DNA from: Azolla caroliniana
Lineage: Eukaryota > Polypodiophyta
Length of the DNA: 64,000 nucleotides
NCBI GenBank assembly: GCA_043228905.1
Contig: JBHGNT010000051.1
Location: 114,669 to 178,668, forward strand
Direction of reading: 5' to 3'
Positions 29,881-40,417 of this stretch are shown piece after piece (the first letter of the stretch is position 1; each line of letters begins with the position of its first letter). The notes beneath the pieces were generated by a model. It ran no database searches. It was not told the origin of the DNA and saw nothing but the letters and a program-made list of their open reading frames with translations. A program made the position numbers and the translations under genes.

Positions 29881-31058
29881 CGGAAATGGATTAGGCCCAG
29901 CCCTTGTAATGAAGCACAAGGCCAACTTGATGGCCGTGAACACCTCGAAACCAAGCGAGGTGTGGTATGTTGATTACGGAGTGTCAAATCATATGATGGG
30001 TCACGAGGAATGGTTCTCGTACTTGGAGAAGCCGGAAAAGCAAGGGGTGGTCGAAATGGGAGATGACACTCCGCATACCATCAAACATTTCGGTGAAGTT
30101 CCCCTCAGCCACGTCGGGCAGAAAGGGAAACTCATGAACGTATTGCACGTCCCGACAATAACCAAGAACCTGGTGTCGGTCGGTCAGATCGTCGACCAGG
30201 GAATGCAGGTTTGATTCACACATCTCGGTTGCTTCATACAAGAGGAAGGCAAGATAATCGCGCAAGGGCACCCGTGAAGGGAGGATGTTTATCCTCGACA
30301 ATAATAAAGCTGGAACCGTGTTGTATGCGAAAGGACAGAAGGTCAAATCGGATATCGACCTATGGCACAAGCGGTTCAGCCATATTAACTTCTCGCGGCT
30401 TCATGAAATGTAGATGAAGAACATTGTTTTCGGCTTGCCGAAATTTCGAGGCCAGAATGGCCAAGTCTGTGAAGCCTGCCAGATGGGAAAAAAACACCGA
30501 CTTCCATTCCCCAATGAGCGTAATCGGAGTCGAAATCCGCTCAACTTAACTCATTCGGATATGTGGGGTCTAGCACAAAACGTGAGTCTCGGTGGAAGCC
30601 GTTACTTCGTAACCTTCATCGATGACTTCACTCGGCATACCTGGGCATGCACGATCGCAAAGAAGAGCGAAGTCTTCGCATGTTTCATGAAGGTGAAGAG
30701 CCTTGCAGAAAGGGAAACTAGGCGTAAGATCAAATGCCTACGGTCCGATGGCAGGAAGGATTACTTCTTCGACCAGTTCACAAGTTCTCTACAGAAGGAG
30801 GGAATTCGATGCGAATTCTCGTGTAGATATACGCCGGAGCGGAAGAATCGGACGATTGAAGAAGCGGCCAGGGCAATGCTTGAAGAGAGGCATATGCCGA
30901 AATTCTATTGGGCTGAAGCCGTAAGGACGGTAGTTTACTTGCAGAATCAGACTTTTGCTAATGGAGGAGTGTCGCCACATGAGCTGTATTTTGGAAAGAA
31001 GCCGAACTTAGCACAGTTGAGGACTTTCGGTAGCATTGCGTATGTACATGTATCATGA
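29881..31058 (+). pseudogene. pol: A3 pol: protease and integrase
   Basis: The protease motif reads VWYVDYGVSNHMMGHEEWF: the Ser of D-S-G is Tyr, which should abolish activity. A stop follows GMQV (30212-30214). Integrase (30414-31058) has CEACQMGKKHR, HSDMWG, FIDDFTRHTW and RSDGRKDYF. The stretch that carries the catalytic Glu (EQNGVAERKNR in A2) is shortened to TPERKNR, so several residues are missing. FGKKPNLAQLRTFGSIAYVH follows before the frame is lost. Confidence 0.88.
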
Positions 31059-33734
31059 TGCCAAAGCCGAGAAGTGTATCTTGGTCGGCTATTCAGACGA
31101 GCAGAAGGGGTATAAGTGTTATAACCCCCGAACGAAGGAAGTTCGCGTAAGCCGAGACGTCGTGTTCGACGAGTCCACTTCGTGGTAGTTGCCTTCACCT
31201 CCAATACCTCACAACTCCATTCCGAATTCTGAGGAAGAAATTAGCAAGGCTGAGATGCCTCTGCATGATGAGGAAATTGGAGCTCTGTGAGAGAGTCCAA
31301 TCTCATTTCGGCTAAGTGGGCCAAATGAAGGGTTGAGCCGAGGTGGCCAACCTATTGAAGAGACGGCGAGTAGTGGAGACTCCGCCGTGATGTCCCCGCG
31401 TAAAGAACCGAGGAGACGGTTTACGCATAAAGAGAAGGACAAGAAGAAAATGCCGGAGTACGAGCTCGACAGTGCCAGATCAGAGTGAATCTCACATCGG
31501 GCCAGTCGAAAAGGAACCTCTGCAGAAGAGGTCGAAATCAGCTGAAAAGGTCGTGAAATCAGGTAATCACGAAGTACGCCGATCTACCCGCCTGAAGAAC
31601 CCCATAAAAAGATACGGGCACAATGAATACATGGCGCACCATTATGCATACATGACACGAGTGGTGGAAGTACGTGAGTCGGAGAGCTACGCAAAAGTGG
31701 CGAAAGACACGAATCGGCATGCCGCGATGGAGGAAGAGATGCGCGCTTTGACTAATAATGAGACTTGGGACCTAGTTGACGCACCGAAGGGTGTAAAGCC
31801 AATTGGATGTCGGTGGGTGTATAAAGTGAAATACAACATTGACGGCTCTGTCAACCGCTACAAGGCCCAGTTAGTGGCGAAAGGCTACGCGCAGAAGCAC
31901 GGCGTGGACTACGACGAGACCTTCATCAATCGCGAAGATGACCATTGTGCGAGTCCTGCTAGCCGTAGCAGCGGCGAAGGGGTGGCACTTACATCAAAAG
32001 GATGTAAAGAATGTGTTCCTGCAAGGTGATCTTGAGGAACAGGTGTACATGGTACAACCCCCCATATTTCTATCCAAACAAAACACTTCCGTAGTTTGCC
32101 GACTGAAGAAGTCACTATACGGACTTAAGCAAGCCCCATGAGCTTGGAACATGAAGATTACACAACGGTTGCATAGGATGGGGTTTACGACGTCGAAATC
32201 AGACTCTTCATTGTTTGTTCGGCTAGGTCAACATGGACCGGTTAGTCTTCTACTATATGCTGATGATTTAGTCATCACCGGTGCCGACCTAGAAGAAATT
32301 GGATGCATTAAGTCTCAACTCGCGGCATCTTTCGAAATGAAGGACCTCAAAGACCATCATTACTTCCTCGGGATCGAAGTGATCCGTACCCCCGAGGGCA
32401 TATTATTCAGCCAGCGTCATTACACGTTGAATATGCTCTTCAAGTTCGGGATGGCAGATTGTAAGCCCATCTCGACCCCTCTAGACAGAAACTTAAAGCT
32501 TCACCGAGATTCGGGAAAGGCGTGCGACCCGACACGGTTTCAATAGATTGTCGAAAGCCTGATATATTTGATGACCACTCGGTCGAACCTCAGCTACCCA
32601 TTCGGATTGATCAGTCAATTTATGTCACAACCCATGCCTGAACACTTTCAGTGTGCGCAAAGGATATTATGATATGTCAGCGGCACGGAAGACATGGCAT
32701 TACTGTATCGGGCAGGCGTAGCCGAACAATTAGTTGGCTACACGGATGTTGATTGGGCCGTAAATGTTAGCGATTGTGGATCCACATTCGGATAAGCATT
32801 CTCCTTTGGTAGTGCGGCGATCGCGTGGAGCAGTAAGAAGCAACCGACAGTAGCATTGTCGAGCATGGAGGCCGAATATCGAGGGGCGAATGTCGCTACG
32901 TGCGAAGTCATTTGGCTAAAACGGCTATTACAGGATCTGCATGTGGAGGTGTCCGATCCGACGACGATCTATTGCGACAACCTCAGCAATATCCACATTG
33001 TGAAAAACCCGGTATTCCACGCTCGGACCAAGCACATTGAGGTGCACTACCATTTTGTCCGTGAGTGTGTCCTTTCGGGTGAAGTCGAACTGGCGCATGT
33101 TCCGACAGATCGGCAGGTTGCCGACATCTTCACCAAGCCCCTTGGTCTCAACAAGTTGTTGCATTTCTCAAGTGAGTTGGGATTGCATCACCTCAACACG
33201 CCAAACTTGAGGGGAAGAAAGGAAGAACAGGAAGAGGAGCGTGAAAGGAGCAGAATTGACTGCGATGTGGGATCAGATGAAGAACTCAATTTCGGGCCGG
33301 CTAAAAAAGTCGAAGAAGGAAGCAAGGGTTGTAATCTTAGGGAAGAGCCGAACACAACCGAAGAAGAGGTAAGTAAGGCCAAGACCAAGACGTGGTTCGA
33401 CAATGTTAAATGCTTGGAGACAGAAGATGAATTGGAGACAGCCAATTCGGATGAGAGCAAAAATGAATCGGAAGTAACAGATTCAATCCAAATGTTCGAT
33501 TCGGACATTACGAATCGAACGATGGACAAATGGAGGAAAGGGCAGCGAAAGAGGCACCAACACTTCGACAGCAAGGAAACTACGAAGGGCCAAACGAGCA
33601 GACAAGACGACCGGAAGAGTCGAAGTGCGCGGAATCGAACGGGTCGAGGAGTGCGAGGGAGGCGTGAAGCCAGAAGAGGCCGGAGCGAAGATCCGGAAGA
33701 GCAAGTGGAACCTCAAGTTGAGCTTGAGGGGGAG
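31059..33734 (+). pseudogene. pol: A3 pol: linker, RT, RNase H and acidic tail
   Basis: After the linker (AEMPLHDEEIGAL; KNPIKRYGHNEYMAHHYAY) the RT core is broken by a frameshift in DETF, resumes with [20 protein letters not shown], and has the catalytic motif as LLYADDLVITG instead of YVDD. Stops occur in the STPLD-RNase H linker and at SDCGSTFG. RNase H has SSMEAEYRG and IYCDNLSNIHIVKN. From 32856 the frame is open to the LTR: after TDRQVADIFTKPLGL come the tail motifs ELNFGPAKKVEEG, EDELETANSDESKNESE and MFDSD, then a basic Arg-rich end. This tail parallels A2 and A1. Confidence 0.88.
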
Positions 33735-33905
33735 TGTTTAGAGACAAGCTCAACATTGAGTGCGTAAATGGGTGCGTAACCCAATGCGTAGACTGGGTGG
33801 GTAAAACCGTACGCACAACATGGTCGTAGTGGTGCATAAACCGAGAGGCTGTTAGAGTGTTATTCCTCATAAGGAATAATTTTGGAAGTGTAGGATGCTC
33901 ATTTA

Positions 33906-34656
33906 TGTTGGGAGACAGGTCCCTCCGGATGGGAAGGGAGAAGAACAGTGCCGATGAACAAACTCTCGGCCTCGGCCGAAACCGGATGAGGAGTACTCGG
34001 CTACGGAGAGTCGGATGGTGCAGACCCGGTGTGAACCGGATGAGGAGTACTCGGCTACGGAGAGCCGGATGGTGCAGACCCGGTGTGAACCAAATGAGGA
34101 GTACTCGGCTACGGAGAGCCGGATGGTGCAGGCCCGGTGAGAACCGGATAAGGAGTACCCGGCTACGGAGAGCCGGATGTTGCAGACCCGGTGAGAACCG
34201 AAGGAAGAGACATATTCGTAAATATGTTTCTGAGAGCCCATCGAGGCTATATTTGTAAATAGCCGTAAAGTCATATTAGTATAAATATGACTTAGGGCAA
34301 ATTTCTTGTTTGGTCGTTGTCATTTTCTTTTTTGCACAAGATTAGTGTGCGTAACTGTACACACAGAGAGAGAGAGAGAGAAAGAGGTTGTTGCCTCTGT
34401 TGTAACCGCCGCCTGTGGCGAAGATTTGTGAGCACGAGGTCGGTGCCTCAGTGAACTCACTGCTGTATATTCCTACATAGTGACATTTTGCAATCTGTGG
34501 GCTGTCGTGGTTTTTCCCCTGGTTTGGGGTTTTCCACGTAAACCTCCTGTGTATTCTCTTCTTCTTCTTGTCGTGTTTTATTTCCCGTTTTCTGTGTATC
34601 ATTCTAAGCCCGGTTGTGGCCAAGCGTCGCGCATAAGTAACGTTGTGCTCCCGTCA
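33906..34656 (+). repeat. B3 5' LTR with 54-bp U3 repeats
   Basis: It is about 751 bp. 33981-34196 is four tandem 54-bp units beginning ACCGGATGAGGAGTACTCGG or a close variant, upstream of the promoter. A TATA-like run (agtataaatatg) lies near 34278-34289. The inner end is taken at TCA before AG and the primer site. In Tnt1 the U3 repeats act as transcription enhancers; a similar role here is inference. Confidence 0.85.
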
Positions 34657-34685
34657 AGTGGTATCAGAGCGAGACGACACAGAAA

Positions 34686-35230
34686 ATGGATGAATCATTT
34701 GGCGGCATGTTCAAGCTCACCGGCTCCAACTACTCAGTGTGGAAGTCGAAGATGAGGTACATGCTCGTGGTTAAAGACCTCTGGCTGCCGGTTCAGTTCG
34801 GGGACAAGAGACCGGACAAAATCGACGCCGCGATATGGGAGGTGATGCACATGAAGACAACGGCGTACATACAGTGCTTCATCGACATGAGCCTATACAA
34901 CAACTTCAATGAAGAGAGCAAGGCTCATGAGCTCTGGGAGAAGATCGGGATAATGTTTCAGAACAAAAATGTTGTCAATCAGGTGTCGGTATTCCGGAAG
35001 CTAGTAAGACTCCGGTACCAAGATGGCTCCAGCATGGCGGAGCACATGAATGCCTTCCAGGGGCTGATCCACCAGGCAACTTCATTGGAAGTACCTCTCG
35101 CCGATGAGGTACTAGCGCTACTCCTGCTTGGTTCCCTCCCGGATAGCTGGGAGACGTTGGTTGTCACTTTGGGCAACGCCGGGCCGGAAGGAAAACGGTT
35201 ATCCCTAGCAAGAGTAAGTCGAGCTTGCTA
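34686..35230 (+). CDS. gag: B3 gag, 5' frame
   Basis: Start MDESFGGMFKLTGSNYSVWK. The capsid part is uninterrupted through MSLYNNFNEESKAHELWEKI and TLGNAGPEGKRLSLARV. A small deletion then shifts the frame (ARVSRAC and stop, where B2 has ARVKSSLLDEEAR). The sequence continues in the next frame at 35225. It is a particle protein, as in B1. Confidence 0.9.
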
Positions 35231-37713
35231 GATGAGGAGGCGCGTCGGAAAGATAAAGATACGAGCTCCGACTCCAAAGCGCTACTTATCGAATCGGAAC
35301 GCGGAAGACATAGAAACCGTAGTCCCCAGAACCGGGACAAGTCGGGGACACGGTCAAAGTCAAGAGGGAGGCCTACTTGTTTCTATTGCGGCAAGCCGGG
35401 ACACTTCCAGAAGAACTGTCGGCACTTCCGTAAAGACAAGGAAACCGACGGTGCCGATTCGAAGCGGAACCCGGACCGGAACGGTAAAGATCGGAGGGGG
35501 CCGGACCGGAAGGGAACGACGGCAATCGCGGCAAGTGAAGAAGAGTTGATGCTCATCACCGAGGAGAGTGAGATAAACCTTGCCGGCGACGAGATGACCT
35601 GGGTGGTAGACTCCGGAGCGTCGTTCCACCTTACCCCGGACCGGAAATGCTTCTCATCCTACTCAGCCGGTGACCACGGCTGTGTCCGGATGGGGAATGA
35701 AGGTACATGCCGAATTGTCGGCATAGGAGACGTGTGGCTGTCAACACCAACCGGATGCAAGTTGTTGCTGAAGGATGTCCAACACGTTCCAGAGGCTCAT
35801 TTGAACCTGATATCAGCCGGTCGGCTCGATGATGAAGGCTACACGGGTAGCATCCGGAACGGGGTCATGAAGTTCAGCAAAGGGAGCCTGTACTTGATGA
35901 ATGCCCGGCTATGTCCGGAAGAAGTGAACGGGGTCAACACCCTGTACTTGATGAATGCCCGGCTATGTCCGGAAGAAGTGAACGGGGTCAACACCCTGTA
36001 CTTGATGAATGCCCGGCTATGTCCGGAAGAAGTGAACGTGGCATCCGACACTGCCGGTGAGCTGTGGCACAAGAGGTTGTGTCATATGAGCGAGAAGGGG
36101 ATGAAGAGGCTTGCAGACGACAACCTCATTCCAGTGAAGAACGTGCACTTACAGAAGTGCACTGATTGTCTGGCCGGTAAGCAGAACCGGACCTCCTTCC
36201 GACCAAGGCCACCGATGAGACGTAATGCACCACTGGAGTTTGTGCAAACGGATGTGTGTCAGGTAGACACGAAGTCACATGCCGGAGCGCAGTACTTCGT
36301 GATGTTCATAGATGACCACAGCCGGAAGCTGTGGGCCACACCGTTGAAGACGAAGGATCAGGTGTTATCCGTCTTCAAAGAGCTCCACGCGAGAGTGGAA
36401 AGAGAAACCGGCCGGAAGCTGAAGGCGGTTCAAGCAAACAACGCAGGAGAATACCGGGGGCAGTTCGACGAGTACTGCCGCAATCCGGCTCGAATTTACC
36501 GTGCCGAAGACGCTGGAACTAAACGGACTGGCCGAGAGGATGAACCGGACCATAATGGAGAGGGTCCGGAGTATGCTAGCGCATGCAAAACTACCCAAGA
36601 AGTTTTGGGATGAGGCATTGTCGACGGCGACATACGTGATAAACAGATCACCCTCAGTACCCTTGGACGGAGACACGCCACAAAGAGTATGGACCGGTAA
36701 GGAAGTGTCCTACTGGCATCTGAAGGTGTTCGGGTGTCTCGCGTACGTGCATGTAGCAAAGGACCGGAGAGGAAAGTTAGATCCAAAGACCCGGCCATGC
36801 ATATTCCTCAGTTACGGTGACGATGAGTTCGGCTACCGAGTGTGGGACCCGGTCGACAAGAAGGTGTTCCGGAGTCGAGATATTATCTTCATGGAGGACA
36901 AGACGCTCGCCGACTGGGAGTCGGAGAAAAAGATAATGAACTCCGAGTCGACCGGTAAGGATCGATTCTACGATGAGCAGACCCAACCGGCAAGAGACCG
37001 GTTAGCACTCGAGGGACCAGCCGGTTACGGTGAGGATACCGAACAGGCTGAAGAAGAAGTAGAGGAAGCTGAAACCGGAACCGGCCAAGACCCCGAATCG
37101 GATTCGGATGAAGAGCAAATGGAAGAGCCGGTCACCGAAGCCCAAAGACGGAGATATCCTCTCAGAGAGAGAAGGGCCCCCCGGAGATTTCCGGATGCAG
37201 AGCATGTTCTGCTGACCGATGAGGGGGAGCCGGAAAGCTTCGAAGAAGCGAAGGAAGACACCCACAGCCGAAAATGGTTAAGTGCCATGCAGGATGAGAT
37301 GGATTCCCTGCATGAGAACCATACGTACGAATTGGTGGAGTTGCCGAAAGGAAAGCGGGCACTCCGAAACAAGTGGGTGTACAAGTTGAAACCGGGAGAT
37401 GCCGGCAACCCCCCGAGATACAAAGCCAGGATCATGGTGAAGGGGTTCCAGTAGAAGAAGGGCGTGGACTTCGACGAGATATTTGCCCCGGTAGTAAAGA
37501 TGACCTCCATCCGGACGGTGCTGAGTATAGCAGCAAGCATGGACCTCGACGTAGAGTAGCTGGACGTGAAGACGGCATTCCTTCACGGCGACCTTGAAGA
37601 GGAGATCTACATGCAGCAACTGGAAGGATTCGTGGAGAAAGGGAAGGAGCACCTGGTATGCCGGTTGAAGAAGAGCCTGTACAGACTGAAGCAGACTCCC
37701 CGACAATGGTACC
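35225..37713 (+). pseudogene. pol: B3 gag end, protease, integrase and RT start
   Basis: The zinc knuckle CFYCGKPGHFQKNC is at about 35378-35420. It is followed in the same frame, without an amber codon, by the protease WVVDSGASFHLTPDRKCF. The pre-integrase region holds a triplicated 18-residue segment (35888-36037). Integrase has VQTDVCQVD, but the second catalytic motif is VQANNAGEY instead of RADNGGEY, so its Asp is Asn. A frameshift near 36485 precedes ELNGLAERMNRT. The linker and RT start follow, with stops at KGF.KKGVDF and DVE.LDVKTAF. It is inactive. Confidence 0.88.
35888..36037 (+). repeat. In-frame 54-bp coding repeat (2.8 copies)
   Basis: Units at 35888-35941, 35942-35995 and 35996-36037 encode LYLMNARLCPEEVNGVNT, LYLMNARLCPEEVNGVNT and LYLMNARLCPEEVN. 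B1 has a single unit preceded by IVARARKVNT, which B3 lacks. The copies are almost identical, so the expansion is recent relative to the element. Confidence 0.92.
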
Positions 37714-37955
37714 AGGATGATGTGCATCCCCAACATCTGTCTTCCCGGACCCAAGTCTTTCATTGAGAAGGTCCGGTTGAGAGCCTTCTTCAGCATCCGT
37801 ATTTTGACTTGGTCCCGTCCGACGATCAACATGTCATCCACGTACAAAAGGAGTATCAGGAAGTCGCCTCCTTCAAACTTCTTCACAAACACGCAGTGAT
37901 CGGCCTGCGTCTTGTGGTACCCTTGATCGGTCATGAAGGAGTCGAACTTCCGGTA
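37714..37955 (-). pseudogene. pol: B3 inverted RT segment carrying YVDD
   Basis: This block of about 240 bp reads as RT only on the minus strand: KFDSFMTDQGYHKTQADHC, the catalytic [30 protein letters not shown]. On the plus strand the RT before it ends at RQWY and the RT after it begins at NYRLSTKQSPK. The block is therefore inverted in place, and about 38 codons between MHII and NYRLS are missing. The inversion breakpoints lie at GGTAC and CCGGTA. Confidence 0.92.
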
Positions 37956-38696
37956 AACTACAGGCTATCCACCAAGCAAAGCCCTAAGACAAAAGCAGAG
38001 AAGGCGGATATGATGAAGATTCCATATGCCTCTGCCGTCGGGAGCCTAATGTACGCAATGGTTTGTACTCAACCGGATATAGGATACGCAGTCGGAGTGG
38101 TGAGCCGGTTCATGAGTAATCCCGGCAAGGAGCACTGGAACGCGGTCAAATGGATACTCCGGTATTTGAAGGGCACTTCAAATATGTGTCTACGATTCGG
38201 CTCCGGAAAACCTCAACTGGACGGTTTCACTGATTCGGACATGTCGGTTGATGTGGATACCAGCCGGTCTACATCCGGGTATGTAATGACATATGCAGGG
38301 GGAGCTGTTTCGTGGCAGTCGAGGCTGCAGAAGACGGTTGCATTGTCAACCACGGAGGCGGAGTACATGGCAGCTGTGGAAGCCGGCAAGGAAATTTTAT
38401 GGATGAAGGACTTCATCGGAGAGCTCGGTAAACGGCAAGAGGAATACCGACTCTATTGCGACAGTCAAAGTGCCATCCACCTTGCTAAGAATGCGGCCTA
38501 CCATTCTCGGACGAAGCATATTCAGCGGAGGTATCACTGGATCCAGGAAAGAGTAGATGACCAGGAGTTCGCACTAACGAAGATCCACACGGCCGAGAAC
38601 GGGTCAGATATGCTGACCAAAGTGCTGACACCCGACAAGTTGGACGTATGCCGGAAGAGGATCGGACTGGTAAGACACCCCATGCCGGAGTGAAGG
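37956..38696 (+). CDS. pol: B3 pol: RT end and RNase H
   Basis: The frame is open from the inversion edge to the stop before the polypurine tract. It has PYASAVGSLMYAMVCTQPDI, RNase H with TDSDMSVDVDTSRSTSGY, STTEAEYMAA, YCDSQSAIHLAKN and the C-terminal HTAENGSDMLTKVLTPDKL. RNase H residues are all present, but there is no start of its own and the RT upstream is destroyed. Confidence 0.9.
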
Positions 38697-38703
38697 GGGA
38701 CTT

Positions 38704-38780
38704 TGTTGGGAGACAGGTCCCTCCGGATGGGAAGGGAGAAGAACAGTGCCGATGAACAAACTCGGTCGAGGCCGATAGGG
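38704..38780 (+). repeat. B3 3' LTR, truncated
   Basis: The first 60 bases (38704-38763) equal 33906-33965 exactly. The next 15-20 bases differ, and then A3 LTR sequence starts (about 38784). The rest of this LTR is lost in the deletion described for A3. Confidence 0.85.
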
Positions 38781-38921
38781 GTTTTCTGCTCTCTCTCGCT
38801 TTGTCTCTCCCTCTCCATCTCCATCTCTATTTTTTCTGTGTTTTACCGAAATGTCTTACTTCCGAACTGTACTCTGTGTCTTACGCATATGCTTCCGCAC
38901 ACGTTCTCCTTTTACAGTGGC

Positions 38922-39373
38922 CTCTAAATCCAACTCGTCATTGTTCTTCCGGAACGGTCCGGATGGTCCAGTTTGTATACTAATGTATGTAGATGATTTA
39001 GTCATCACCGGACCCGAACTCGATGAAATCGGCCGCATGAAGTCCCAGCTGTCGGACGCATTTGAGATGAAGGACCTGGGGCACCTTCACTATTTCCTTG
39101 GGATCAAGGTGATGACATATTGCTCTCACAATGTGACTATGTGTTGAATATGTTGTACAAGTTCGGCATGACAGAATGCCAACCTGTCCCCACACCCCTG
39201 GACCAGAACCAGAAGCTCCTTCCCGACTCCGGATCGGCCTGCGATGACAACTAGTTCCGAAAAATTGTCAAAAGCCTGATATACTTGACAATCACCTGAC
39301 CCAACATCAATTATCTGGTCGGAGTGATCAACTAATTCATGCAGAAGCCAACCATGGAGCACCTTGAGTGCAC
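38922..39373 (+). pseudogene. pol: C1 pol: RT catalytic part
   Basis: This continues 28418 after removal of A3: SKSNSSLFFRNGPDGPVCIL, the catalytic LMYVDDLVITGPELDEI, FEMKDLGHLHYFLGIKV. Then a frame break, SMLLYKFGM-like sequence, TPLDQNQKL and several stops follow towards MEHLECA. It is cut by the G2 LTR at 39374, so the rest of C1 lies beyond the window. It is an old, inactive layer. Confidence 0.87.
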
Positions 39374-39632
39374 TGTCGTGGAAATCTTGGCCGGGGGGCG
39401 GTCGAACGGGACCACCGGGGTCTTTGACCAAGGAGGATGAATCGGGTGACTTGTGCTTGTAAGGAATCGACCGTCGTTTAGGTTTTCAATCGGGGCGTTC
39501 TTGTTGTCGAAGATGCTTGTGTGGGTTGACTGAGAGAAAGAGACAAAGAGAGAGAGATTGAGAAAAATATTTACCTCACCACAAAGATGTCGTGACGCAT
39601 GTGCCAAACGTCGAGATGTGTGGGTTACACGT

Positions 39633-40380
39633 TGTCGTCAAGAATTTCGGCCAGAGGCGGAAACCGGGAAACATTGGCTACATCGGCGGGGGTGCAGCGT
39701 GTGTACGCACCCGTGTACATTTAGTATGAATATCGAGGGCGCCTTGATGGCGCCAAAGAGTAGTCAAGTCGGGACAGACGATCCCATGTAAGTCGGGATT
39801 TGTCCCACATTGTAACGCATCCCTTTCCTTGTTCTATAAAAGGAAGGGAACGCCCTTTGTGTAAGGGTTTCCCATTTTGCATTAGAGGGTATACCGTTAG
39901 GTTTAGAGTTAGGTTTCTTCTTCTCCTTCTTCTCCCCCTTCGTGTTTGCTTAGGGTTTGCTTTGGTTCGGCCTCCTGTGCAAGACCTCGCTCGGCGCGAC
40001 GAGCTTAGAGCTCCCCGACGGCGGCTTGGCAGCTGACGACTACTATAACCTACCTTGGACCGGCTCGAAGCAGGGAATGTATTCTTTATATATATATACC
40101 TTTGCGTCTGTCTGTGTATATCCGCGTCTCTGTTGGTGTCTGGTGCTTCCCCTTTCCTGCGTTTCCTGTACATAGTGGCGTGAGTCGGGTCGGACTGTGT
40201 GTGCGTGTGTGTGCGTGAGTCGGTGTTAAGCACGCTCTCTCTCTCTCCCTTCGGTTGCTTCCGGGGTGTCCCCGGGATGCCCCAGAAACAGTGAAGCACG
40301 ACTTCCTACACTCCATCACTCCCTAGTCCAAGACCCCCGTGGTCCCGCCTTTCTCCACGCACGCGCGTAACAACGCGACA
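39633..40380 (+). repeat. G3 5' LTR
   Basis: It is 748 bp, TGTCGTCAAG to CAACGCGACA. A TATA box TATAAAAG is at 39835-39842, with a short transcribed leader after it. The U5 motif CCAAGACCCCCGTGGTCCCG lies at about 40328-40347. Confidence 0.94.
39835..39842 (+). promoter_or_regulatory. G3 TATA box (5' LTR)
   Basis: TATAAAAG about 200 bp into the LTR, conserved at 49069-49076 in the 3' LTR. It is the likely Pol II promoter of the element. Confidence 0.7.
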
Positions 40381-40384
40381 TATT

Positions 40385-40402
40385 TGGTGAACCCGACGTG
40401 AA
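40385..40402 (+). promoter_or_regulatory. G3 primer-binding site
   Basis: TGGTGAACCCGACGTGAA, four bases after the 5' LTR. It is the shared family G primer site. Confidence 0.88.
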
Positions 40403-40417
40403 AGGCGGCAAGGGAGG

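Larger units (their letters stand above)
33906..38780 (+). mobile_element. B3, family B copia retrotransposon with an inverted RT segment and truncated 3' LTR
   Basis: B3 starts TGTTGGGAGACAGG after ATTTA (33901-33905, presumed target duplication; the partner copy is deleted). The primer site TGGTATCAGAGC is at 34659-34670 and the polypurine tract (gaagggggactt) just before 38704. The genes match B1 and B2 in order. Internal rearrangements: 54-bp tandem repeats in U3, a 54-bp triplication in pol, and a 240-bp inversion in RT. Confidence 0.9.
28419..38916 (+). mobile_element. A3, family A copia retrotransposon, decayed, hosting B3
   Basis: Target duplications GTGGC at 28414-28418 and 38917-38921 match exactly, and removing A3 rejoins the C1 RT gene (RKMGFVA/SKSNSSLFF). 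The primer site is TGGTATAAGAGC (28841-28852) and the polypurine tract gagcttgagggggag is at 33720-33734. All gene parts of family A are present but carry many stops. B3 is inserted in its 3' LTR. Confidence 0.94.
33735..38916 (+). repeat. A3 3' LTR, split and partly deleted around B3
   Basis: The left part is 33735-33905 (TGTTTAGAGACAAG to ATTTA). The right part is about 38784-38916, ending TTTTACA before GTGGC. The middle of the LTR (about 140 bp, from GAGTAGTCAAG through the TATA region, judged from the 5' LTR) is missing together with most of the B3 3' LTR. One deletion across the right B3 boundary explains this. Confidence 0.85.
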
